Positions 57,594 through 64,000 of a stretch of DNA of 64,000 nt are shown one piece after another. The position numbers and the translations under genes are program-made. Source of the stretch: Corynebacterium anserum (GTDB taxonomy: Bacteria > Actinomycetota > Actinomycetes > Mycobacteriales > Mycobacteriaceae). The DNA lies in the NCBI RefSeq assembly GCF_014262665.1, contig NZ_CP046883.1:62001-126000 (forward strand), given 5' to 3'. The number at the start of each line of letters is the position of its first letter. Within the stretch, counting starts at the first letter, position 1. The notes beneath the pieces were generated by a model that saw nothing but the letters and a program-made list of their open reading frames with translations, was not told the origin of the DNA and did not search any database.

Positions 57594-58493
57594 ATGACCG
57601 CCCCAGTAAAGGACATTGTTGTAGCCGTTGACGGCTCTGAAGCATCTGATACCGCCGTACAATGGGCTGCCAACACAGCTCTCAAGCGTAACCAGCCATT
57701 GAAACTGGTCACCGCCTATAGCATGCCGCAGTTCATGTACGCCGATGGCATGGTTCCGCCACAGGAACTGTATGACGAACTTGAGGGTGAAGCCGGAGAC
57801 AAACTGGAAAACGCTCGCCGCATCGTCAAGGAATTCGACGAATCCATCGTCGTGACTGCCGAGGTCAAGGAATCCTCACCGATCGATTACCTATTGGAGC
57901 TTTCTGAAACAGCTGAGATGCTTGTCATGGGCTCCCGTGGTCTGGGTGGTCTGTCTGGCCTGGTTATGGGATCCGTTTCTGCAGCTGTAGTGTCCCACGC
58001 CGACTGCCCAGTTGTAGTTGTTCGCAAAGATAATCACGTGACCGAGGCCAATAAGTATGGTCCAGTGGTCGTGGGCGTGGATGGGTCTTCCGTTTCTCGC
58101 CAAGCGATGGAGGTTGCATTCCAGGAAGCTCAGGCTCGTGGGGCTGTGTTGCGTGCTGTGCATGCTTGGTCCGACGCGCAATTCCACTCGTCGTATATTG
58201 GTGTGATCGAGGCTCAGTCCCAGATGGAAGCATTGATTGCTGAGCAGGAGAAGCTTCTGAATGAAGAGCTCGTTCCGTTCATTGAGAAGTACCCGGATGT
58301 CAAAATTGAGGAAATTGTTGAGAGGGAGCGCCCTATCCATTCCCTTAAGGAAGCAGCAGAAGATGCACAGCTGATGGTTCTGGGTTCTCACGGACGCGGG
58401 GGTTTCAAGGGAATGCTATTGGGATCTACGTCCCGGGCATTGCTGCAGTACTCCCCATGCCCAATGATGGTGGTACGCCCGCAGGGTAAGTAG
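57594..58493 (+). CDS. Universal stress protein, tandem UspA domains
   Basis: 299 aa with two UspA domains. Domain 1 (about 5-142) begins DIVVAVDGSEASDTAVQWAA and ends with the ATP-binding loop GSRGLGGLSGLVMGSVS. Domain 2 (about 155-298) begins VVVGVDGSSVSRQAMEVA and ends GSHGRGGFKGMLLGSTS. Both loops keep the G-2x-G-9x-G(S/T) pattern, so ATP binding is expected. Such proteins support persistence and stress survival in the cytoplasm. A hairpin follows. Confidence 0.93.
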   Translation: MTAPVKDIVVAVDGSEASDTAVQWAANTALKRNQPLKLVTAYSMPQFMYADGMVPPQELYDELEGEAGDKLENARRIVKEFDESIVVTAEVKESSPIDYLLELSETAEMLVMGSRGLGGLSGLVMGSVSAAVVSHADCPVVVVRKDNHVTEANKYGPVVVGVDGSSVSRQAMEVAFQEAQARGAVLRAVHAWSDAQFHSSYIGVIEAQSQMEALIAEQEKLLNEELVPFIEKYPDVKIEEIVERERPIHSLKEAAEDAQLMVLGSHGRGGFKGMLLGSTSRALLQYSPCPMMVVRPQGK

Positions 58494-58506
58494 TTTGGCA
58501 GTGAGG

Positions 58507-58541
58507 CGAGCCCTTCCTACACAGCGAGGAATCGGCTCGTC
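58507..58541 (+). terminator. Terminator after the universal stress gene
   Basis: CGAGCC and TTCC pair with GGAA and CGGCTCG to give a bulged stem ending at 58541, followed by CATTATTGTC. Confidence 0.5.
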
Positions 58542-58573
58542 ATTATTGTCCGGTGGTGTCCGCACAAGGTATT

Positions 58574-58602
58574 TTGACAAGGTTTTCTGTGATGCGCATA
58601 GT
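58574..58602 (+). promoter_or_regulatory. Predicted sigma-A-type promoter
   Basis: TTGACA (58574-58579), a 17-base spacer and CATAGT (58597-58602), followed by AGGAGA (58617-58622) ahead of a GTG at 58631. Confidence 0.45.
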
Positions 58603-58630
58603 CGGATCCCATAATTAGGAGAAAAGGACT

Positions 58631-58690
58631 GTGGGCACCACTGAATGTCTTACCTGTTTCTTGGAGGCTCTGCAACACGGTCACTACTGA
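58631..58690 (+). CDS. Very short open frame (19 codons) with good ribosome site
   Basis: GTG-initiated, encodes MGTTECLTCFLEALQHGHY. AGGAG lies nine bases upstream. Its TGA overlaps an ATG (58690) of a second frame. It could be a leader peptide, but it may be chance. Confidence 0.25.
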   Translation: MGTTECLTCFLEALQHGHY

Positions 58691-58800
58691 TGAAATCAAC
58701 CGTCGGAACTGAAGACGTTGCCGCCTTACGTGCCCATTCGGTAAAACGGCGCAAGGTCGCAATGATGGCCGGCTTGGAACCCCTTATTATGGGCGATTAG
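58645..58800 (+). CDS. Short open frame (51 or 36 aa), hypothetical
   Basis: From ATG 58645 it encodes 51 aa; from ATG 58690, 36 aa coupled to the preceding 19-codon frame. The C-terminal half has a basic stretch (LRAHSVKRRKVAMMAGLEPL). No homology recognised. It is kept only because a promoter and ribosome site precede it. Confidence 0.3.
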   Translation: MSYLFLGGSATRSLLMKSTVGTEDVAALRAHSVKRRKVAMMAGLEPLIMGD

Positions 58801-59368
58801 GGGCATTACGCTGGTACAGACCAAGGTCTCTCTGCCAATGGGTTTGTCCTCTGGACGAACGCTCAATCTGCACTGCTACACGAGAAGACAGCACAGGACT
58901 TAACGGAGCAGTGCCGATTGCATCAACATCCTCATCACCAGACCCACCAGTGTGTTGGAGCTGAAGTCCCTGGCGGGGCAATAGGTGGATGATAGATTTC
59001 TCAAACCCTTCTGAAGGAAGCACCGTTTGAGGATTTGAGGATCTCTTCACCAGCTCGCCATCCTCGCCCCGCACGCGGTGCCTCCCCATACACCGGGCAC
59101 CCACGCACTGGGTGCCACCCCATCGGCTGGGCGGCTTTTGTGTCACAGATAATGACCGCCGGAACTGCTCAGGCGACATTATCTCTCTTTTCTGTCGGAA
59201 GCTGGCTTCATAAGCCTCGCAGATGCCCACCGTGGATGGACTGGTGTCGTCTGGCAAACACAAGGTGCTAACTGTTGTGGATGATCGTAGTGGTTTGCAT
59301 TATAGGTAGGCCAGGGCAGCATGTAGCCGCCGTGTAGTTGGCCTACTAAGTTTGACGCAAGCAATAAA

Positions 59369-59384
59369 TAGACCGTTACGTCTA
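59369..59384 (+). promoter_or_regulatory. Perfect McbR operator upstream of mcbR
   Basis: TAGAC-CGTTAC-GTCTA matches the McbR consensus exactly. A -10-like TACAAT (59386-59391) follows immediately, so binding would block the promoter: autorepression. Confidence 0.8.
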
Positions 59385-59460
59385 CTACAATGGTCGCGAG
59401 CCCTTGTGAAGGGGCGAAGGTCTTTGCCGAAAGATGGTTCCTGAAGAAAAGGTGAGGTTT

Positions 59461-60083
59461 ATGGCTCCAGTAGCAAAGAAGACCAGCTCCCGCCGGCGTA
59501 ATCGTCCGGGGCCGCGCCAACGTCTTCTGGCTAGCGCTACGAACCTTTTTACCACCGAGGGCATCCGTGTTATCGGTATCGATCGTATTTTGCGTGACGC
59601 TGATGTGGCGAAAGCTTCCTTGTATTCGTTATTTGGGTCCAAGGATAACCTGGTAGTTGCCTATCTGGAAGAGCTGGATAATAAGTGGCGCGCTGCTTGG
59701 CATGAGATCGCGGATGAGCGGGAGAAACCGGAAGATCGTATTATCGCTTTCTTTGATCTATGTATACGGGAAGAACCAAAAAATCATTTCCGAGGCTCGC
59801 ATTTTCAAAATGCCGCCGGGGAGTACCCGCGGCCGGAATGTGAATCGGAGGAACGTATTCGAGCGGCAGCTATGGATCATCGTGCGTGGGTCGCGATACG
59901 ATGGCCGAATTGCTCACCGAGAGGTTCGGGTACTCTTCCCGTACTCTTGCAGATCAGCTTATGGTTTTCTTAGATGGGGGATTGGCCGGCGCGAAGATGA
60001 GCCGCACCGTAGTGCCATTAGAGACGGCTCGAGGTCTAGCACGTCAGCTGCTGCTTACTGCCCCGGCAATGTACAACATTTAG
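59461..60083 (+). pseudogene. mcbR: TetR-family methionine/cysteine regulator McbR, frameshifted
   Basis: The ATG at 59461 has AGGTGAGG upstream. The frame encodes the McbR-like segment RRRNRPGPRQRLLASATNLF, then the HTH, IGIDRILRDADVAKASLYSLFGSKDNLVVAYLEELD, and SHFQNAAGEYPRPE, up to MDHRAW near 59887. The rest of the protein (RDTMAELLTERFG through QLLLTAPAMYNI) continues in another frame to 60083; one missing base in GTGGGTCGC would explain the shift. Restored, it is about 207 aa. McbR represses methionine, cysteine and sulphur genes and responds to S-adenosylhomocysteine. As read, the ligand/dimer C-terminal third is replaced by unrelated residues. Confidence 0.85.
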
Positions 60084-60219
60084 CAGTCCGAACTCCACTG
60101 TTGCATTAGTACTTTCACTTCTGGATTAGTGGTTCCTCGCCCGTGATTCCCGTCTTGCAGCGGAAGCGTTTTTTTGAACCTTCACATCTTCCAGAAATTC
60201 TTCTGGGTAAGGGTGTGTC

Positions 60220-61035
60220 TTATTCAAGAGCGTTCACAGTGACGGCTTGGATAGCAGTCCAAAGATTATTGCAGACCCAATAGATGAGGATTGCCAGAGG
60301 CGCGGGGCCGAAGATTCCAAAAAACCAGGGGAAAAGCAGAATGATGGGGGCTAGACACCACATGATTCTCATGAGGATACGCGAAGCTTTGACAGAATAG
60401 TCAATGGTGCGGAGGCTGCGTCGGAGTGAGTAGATGTAGTTGGCCGTAGTGCAGACGGAGGCGACGAAGATTAACGGTAAAGCCACTCGGAATACCTCAT
60501 CCGATGTGACGTTCAAATAATCCAGCCGTTGAGGTGGCATAGCGACATAGGCAGGTAGAGGTATACCGGAAAATGTCGTGTGGAGAAACTGCGATACATC
60601 ATGGCCGGTGAGTAAACCGCGACCATGATGAACCGCATCGAGGCCTTCCTGTGGACGTGCAATATGAAGGAGCAGGCGATAAAGACCCATAATCACCGGG
60701 ATTTGAATGAGCGGAGGGAAGCAACCGTCGCTGACTCGATATCCCACAGAGGCTTGCATCTCACGACGTTTGGCGCGGAGCTGTCTCTGGCTTTCTTGAT
60801 CTTTCTTGTCCGAATACTGTGCACGTAATCCCCGCATGTCCAGTCTGATATGAGCTAACAGTCGCGACGAACGATATTGACGGTAAATCAGTGGTAGTAG
60901 GCATGCACGGATCGTTGCTACTAAGAGGGGAATGGAGCAGAGCCAGGCAAAGGTAGCCTCCATTCCGAAGAAGGTAGTCAGTAACCAGTGCCACGTTGTG
61001 AGGATGAAGGCAACCGGATACTCCAGGACAATCAT
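60220..61035 (-). CDS. YidC/Oxa1-family membrane insertase, second paralogue type
   Basis: 271 aa with five hydrophobic segments, starting MIVLEYPVAFILTTWHWLLTTFFG, with YidC core features: a cytoplasmic basic loop (LRAQYSDKKDQESQRQLRAKRREMQ), CFPPLIQIPVIMGLYRLL, and LLFPWFFGIFGPAPLAILIYWVCNNLWTAIQ. There is no long periplasmic domain or basic C-terminal tail, unlike the housekeeping actinobacterial YidC next to rnpA; that and the isolated position suggest an accessory insertase. It is downstream of lsr2 on the same strand. Confidence 0.88.
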   Translation of the reverse strand: MIVLEYPVAFILTTWHWLLTTFFGMEATFAWLCSIPLLVATIRACLLPLIYRQYRSSRLLAHIRLDMRGLRAQYSDKKDQESQRQLRAKRREMQASVGYRVSDGCFPPLIQIPVIMGLYRLLLHIARPQEGLDAVHHGRGLLTGHDVSQFLHTTFSGIPLPAYVAMPPQRLDYLNVTSDEVFRVALPLIFVASVCTTANYIYSLRRSLRTIDYSVKASRILMRIMWCLAPIILLFPWFFGIFGPAPLAILIYWVCNNLWTAIQAVTVNALE

Positions 61036-61117
61036 AGGCGCGAAGAATGAGAGAAACGCCCAACGTGCTCGTTAATAACGATGCAGGCAGGGCGTTCAGT
61101 GGTCTTGTGCATGAAAA

Positions 61118-61468
61118 TTATGCGCGGGAATTAGTTGCCTTGTTGAATTGCTCGACCACGTCGGCAGAAATGCGACCTCGCTCGGAGACAGCGATGTTGT
61201 TTTCATGTGCCCACTCGCGAATGCGCTTGTTGCGGGCAGCATTGCCGGACGAGGCGGTGGACTTACGTCCGGATGCTCTCTTTGTAGCGCGACGTGCTAC
61301 AGCGATGAATGGAGCTATAGCATCGTCAAATTTGCGCTTATTTTCTGGGCCTAATTCCATGGTGTAGTCCACGCCACCGATGGAAAAATCGATGATGTTT
61401 ACGTCTCCATCGGCCAGCAGAGAATTGTCAAGATCGTCGAAATACTGGGTGACTTCACGGCGTGCCAT
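61118..61468 (-). CDS. lsr2: Lsr2/CgpS-type nucleoid-associated xenogeneic silencer
   Basis: 116 aa. The N-terminal oligomerisation part (MARREVTQYFDDLDNSLLADGDVNIIDFSIGG in two stretches, then VDYTMELGPENKRKFDDAIAPFI) and the C-terminal DNA-binding part NKRIREWAHENNIAVSERGRISADVVEQF, with the AT-hook-like RGR loop, are typical. It coats AT-rich, often foreign DNA and represses it; the AT-rich restriction island at 7.6-10 kb is the sort of target expected. Confidence 0.93.
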   Translation of the reverse strand: MARREVTQYFDDLDNSLLADGDVNIIDFSIGGVDYTMELGPENKRKFDDAIAPFIAVARRATKRASGRKSTASSGNAARNKRIREWAHENNIAVSERGRISADVVEQFNKATNSRA

Positions 61469-61741
61469 GAGCAGGATGTCCTTTCGTTAATGACAACAGT
61501 TGTAAAAAACTGTTTCGCTTTTATTGCCGTAGTGACTTACGTGGCCGGTGATCTATGTGATACACACGAGCCATTTGGTCACCATGATCTGCGCAATAAA
61601 TTTTACAAGCCCGATAAATAATATCTTGCACTTCACAGTACACACTGGTTATTGAGTTCTGCAATTAGCGCCTTGGCTTTAGAGCGTGCGACGCGGAACG
61701 AAGTTATAAGTATAGACGAGGTTTATCCTGAGTAAAAAATA

Positions 61742-63451
61742 TTAGCGTGCAGAATGAAAATGAGGATTAATAGCGTCCCCATGCTGGGAGATTCCCTTAC
61801 CTCGGTACGTGCGCGCAGACATTTTCCGAGTAAGAGGTTGGTTTGGCTGTAATTTACCGTCCGGAGTGAGAAGTAGATAATCCGCATGGACATACTCAGG
61901 AGTAACCTGAACAACCGTATATCCGTGAGAATCGAAATCCAAGTATTTGATATAGCGATTCAGACCAGTAAAAGCTCCTTCGGCGGTAAGCGACAGAGGG
62001 TTATCTTCAGGCAGTTTCACAATGTCATCAATATTGGAACTAGTGATAGATGTGCACACGATTTCCACGGCGGCCGGTCTCTTGGAGGGGTATTTTCCTG
62101 GCTCTACGGGTACGTCATTAGCCCACGACGAGTGAATATCGCCGGTGAGAAATATCGCATTATCCACGCCTTTGTCCTGGAGCATATGCAGAAGTCTGCG
62201 CCGCTCGGCGGCGTATCCGTCCCATTGATCCACGTTGTAAGGCATACCTTCTTCAGGCAGGCCAAGTAACTGGGTGACAGCTAAGGACGTCTCTGGATCC
62301 AGGGGCGGGATCAGCACGGGAGTAATCATCACCGAGTTGCCAATGAGGTTCCATGTGGCGTGAGATGATGTGAGTTTGCGGGCTAACCAACTAAATTGTT
62401 CAGATCCAAGCATGGTGCGAGATTCATCGTCGACCTTTCTTATCGCGGAGAATTCCACCTGCTTGTTGCGGTAAGTGCGTAAATCCAGCATGTTGAGCTC
62501 AGCGAGTGGGCCAAAATTCAAGTTGCGATAGATGTGCCCACCAGCTGAAACCTGAGTGGCGCGAATTGGCTGCCATTCCAAATAGGCGCGCATCGCCGCA
62601 TTACGGCGCGTGATCCATGGCCCTTCTGTTTGTGGATCATGCCCTTCTGCGCCGCCGCTGTAGACATCATTGGCGAACTCGTGGTCGTCCCATGTCACAA
62701 TCCACGGGCATGCCTCGTGGGCGGCTTGGAGGTTGGGGTCTGTTCGGTATTGAGCGTAACGTTCGCGATAATCCTGCAGGGTGACAATCTCATGGGCAGG
62801 CAAGTGGTCGCGGACTGCCCCGGATTTACCGGTATATTCGCCTCGTTTGTATTCGTAGATGTAATCGCCGACATGCAGGGCGTAGTCTATGTCCCCGCGA
62901 TCAGCCATATCTTGATAAGCGCTAAAGTACCCAGCCTCCCAATTGGCGCAGCTAAAGAGCGCAAAGCGTAGTTCTTTGACGTGTTGACCACTGGCGGGAG
63001 CGGTACGGGCATGGCCAATCGGTGAAATCTGACCTTTGTAGGGGCCAGATTGGACGATAAAACGATAGGAGTAACCGGTGTACGGCTGCAGACCAGTGGC
63101 CTCTACCTTGGCTGTCATATCTGTATCCGACGTCACGAGCACCTCGCCGGAGCTGATGATGGACGTGAAGGAATCATCTTGTGCGACTTCCCACCGCAGG
63201 TGTGTGTCGACGCCCTTATTGCGGCCAGCATAGTCACCTGGATGGGATGTGACGCGAGTCCATAAGATAACGCTGTGTGCGTAGGGGTCGCCGGACGCTA
63301 CGGAATGTTGGAAGACAACGTGGTCATCCGGGGCAGTGTGGGAAGGGGTGTCTGCCGAAACGGAAGAGGTGAAGGCGGACGCGGTGGCGAAGCTAGCGGT
63401 TGCTATCACACCAGTTTGGAGAGCTCGGCGGCGGGAGATGCTCTTGGTCAT
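61742..63451 (-). CDS. phoD: PhoD-like alkaline phosphatase, Tat-exported
   Basis: 569 aa. The N-terminus SISRRRALQTGVIATASFATASAF is a Tat signal (SRRR). A PhoD N-terminal domain (HSVASGDPYAHSVILWTRVT) is followed by the metallophosphatase core: ALFSCANWEAGYFSAYQDMADR, YALHVGDYIYEY, VTWDDHEFANDVYSGG and AIFLTGDIHSSW. It is a secreted, probably Ca/Fe-dependent phosphodiesterase/phosphatase that releases phosphate. Confidence 0.94.
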   Translation of the reverse strand: MTKSISRRRALQTGVIATASFATASAFTSSVSADTPSHTAPDDHVVFQHSVASGDPYAHSVILWTRVTSHPGDYAGRNKGVDTHLRWEVAQDDSFTSIISSGEVLVTSDTDMTAKVEATGLQPYTGYSYRFIVQSGPYKGQISPIGHARTAPASGQHVKELRFALFSCANWEAGYFSAYQDMADRGDIDYALHVGDYIYEYKRGEYTGKSGAVRDHLPAHEIVTLQDYRERYAQYRTDPNLQAAHEACPWIVTWDDHEFANDVYSGGAEGHDPQTEGPWITRRNAAMRAYLEWQPIRATQVSAGGHIYRNLNFGPLAELNMLDLRTYRNKQVEFSAIRKVDDESRTMLGSEQFSWLARKLTSSHATWNLIGNSVMITPVLIPPLDPETSLAVTQLLGLPEEGMPYNVDQWDGYAAERRRLLHMLQDKGVDNAIFLTGDIHSSWANDVPVEPGKYPSKRPAAVEIVCTSITSSNIDDIVKLPEDNPLSLTAEGAFTGLNRYIKYLDFDSHGYTVVQVTPEYVHADYLLLTPDGKLQPNQPLTRKMSARTYRGKGISQHGDAINPHFHSAR

Positions 63452-63499
63452 GTTTCAGATAAGAACACGTGAGCCTCGGCTCTGCAGTATATGGGGGTG

Positions 63500-63531
63500 A
63501 AAAAAGACAAATAGCTACCCCTAGGGGTAGC
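63500..63531 (-). terminator. Terminator for the leftward gene at the window end
   Basis: The perfect 18-bp palindrome GCTACCCCTAGGGGTAGC (63514-63531) is followed on the minus strand by a T-rich run (complement of 63500-63512). Confidence 0.7.
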
Positions 63532-63636
63532 CGGGCAAAGATTTATGCGACCTATGCGAGGTTACTTGCCATGCAGGTGCAGGCCTGTGCTGTTACGTAT
63601 TGCGTGTGATGCAGACCTGTGTTGTATCGGCCGTTC

Positions 63637-64000
63637 TTATTTGCCTCGTTTGATGTCGATCTGCGCTTCCACCAGATCTAATTCGCGAGAGATTGCCTGC
63701 AGAGCATGACGGGTTTGCTCATTGTTCATGTGTGAGGTGTTTTTCACAGCTTCTTCCAGGTCGTCCATGCGTTCGTCGACATCCTTAGCAAAGCCCATGG
63801 GAAGACCGCCCTTGGATATATCCTTACGTATCTGGCGGATACGAGCCTGCTGGGGAGCGCCATCCCCTGAGAACTGTGCCATATCCTCAGCTGATACGCC
63901 ATGGGATTGGGCGGTGCCGCGCTCATTGGCTTCCTTCAATTGCGTCATTCCCCGGTAAATCAAAGGAAGTAGCGCTGGCAGTGCGACACGAGCAGCGCCG
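63637..64000 (-). CDS. Hypothetical membrane/coiled-coil protein, C-terminal part (truncated by window)
   Basis: The frame is open to the last base of the window, so the gene starts beyond it; TTG 63963 is not the true start. The visible part has the end of a hydrophobic segment (ARVALPALLPLIYRG) and a polar helical tail of about 105 residues rich in Glu, Lys and Gln (MDDLEEAVKNTSHMNNEQTRHALQAISRELDLVEAQIDIKRGK in two stretches), probably coiled coil. It may be a DUF6779-type corynebacterial protein, but this is a guess. Confidence 0.6.
   Translation of the reverse strand, partial: GAARVALPALLPLIYRGMTQLKEANERGTAQSHGVSAEDMAQFSGDGAPQQARIRQIRKDISKGGLPMGFAKDVDERMDDLEEAVKNTSHMNNEQTRHALQAISRELDLVEAQIDIKRGK

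Larger units (their letters stand above)
58542..59460. other. Gene-poor region between usp and mcbR
   Basis: Holds a plausible promoter and two short overlapping frames (58574-58800), a perfect 8-bp hairpin GGCACCCA-N5-TGGGTGCC (59096-59116), and the mcbR operator/promoter. The remaining open frames (58.8-59.3 kb) show no recognisable protein and look non-coding or decayed. Confidence 0.5.

Noticed and set aside
58787..59263. Minus-strand frame of 158 codons between usp and mcbR
   Set aside because: Biased toward Arg, Ser and Gly with no motif, no ribosome site and no conserved context; more likely non-coding.

Overview
The window is a chromosomal segment of a Corynebacterium-type actinobacterium. 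Evidence: a complete 16S-23S-5S rRNA operon with no tRNA in the spacer; arabinan-synthesis genes (aftA, emb); an Lsr2/CgpS-type nucleoid protein; an EsrISR-like envelope-stress locus with PspC domains; an McbR-type methionine repressor; and gltBD. I cannot name the species. Most genes have a moderately high-GC composition; a restriction-modification island (about 7.6-10.0 kb) is visibly AT-richer.

Layout. 0-7.6 kb: the 3' end of a GT87 glycosyltransferase, a secreted HNH-nuclease lipoprotein, a sugar O-acetyltransferase, metB, a GNAT acetyltransferase, a quinone oxidoreductase, an SDR, a lysine/proline-rich membrane protein and a YbjQ protein. 7.6-10 kb: a type II restriction-modification pair (m5C methylase with an N-terminal helix-turn-helix, and a convergent Eco47II-like endonuclease) with palindromic operators. 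10-17.3 kb: sirtuin, large acyltransferase-3/SGNH protein, gamma carbonic anhydrase, flavodoxin-like protein, nitronate monooxygenase and GlsB. 17.4-21 kb: response regulator, PspC-histidine kinase and a divergent PspC protein, with four copies of TTCAGGGTA in the shared control region. 21-33.4 kb: hrpB, tag, gltBD, a LysE exporter, an S4 protein and a VOC protein. 33.4-40 kb: M13 peptidase, a membrane protein overlapping a PrsW protease, and a GH25 lysozyme. 40-48.6 kb: emb, aftA, an NYN-domain protein and a divergent GntR regulator. 48.8-54.7 kb: rrn operon with two promoters, leader elements and a strong terminator. 54.7-64 kb: MFS drug exporter, pseudouridine synthase, a 42-codon amphipathic-peptide gene, universal stress protein, a frameshifted mcbR, a YidC paralogue, lsr2, phoD and the C-terminal part of a membrane/coiled-coil protein.

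Main observations. (1) mcbR has a one-base frameshift, yet a perfect TAGAC-N6-GTCTA operator precedes it and a degenerate site precedes metB in the same window. (2) In the Esr-like locus the response regulator has no usable start without a frameshift, and the PspC protein has an in-frame stop after codon 6, while the shared operator array is intact. (3) The HTH-methylase fusion has a 9-bp inverted repeat just upstream of its start. (4) A very short, porin-like amphipathic peptide gene lies between rluA-type and usp genes. The two frameshifts fit lost single bases in short homopolymers and could be assembly errors; that needs checking in raw reads.
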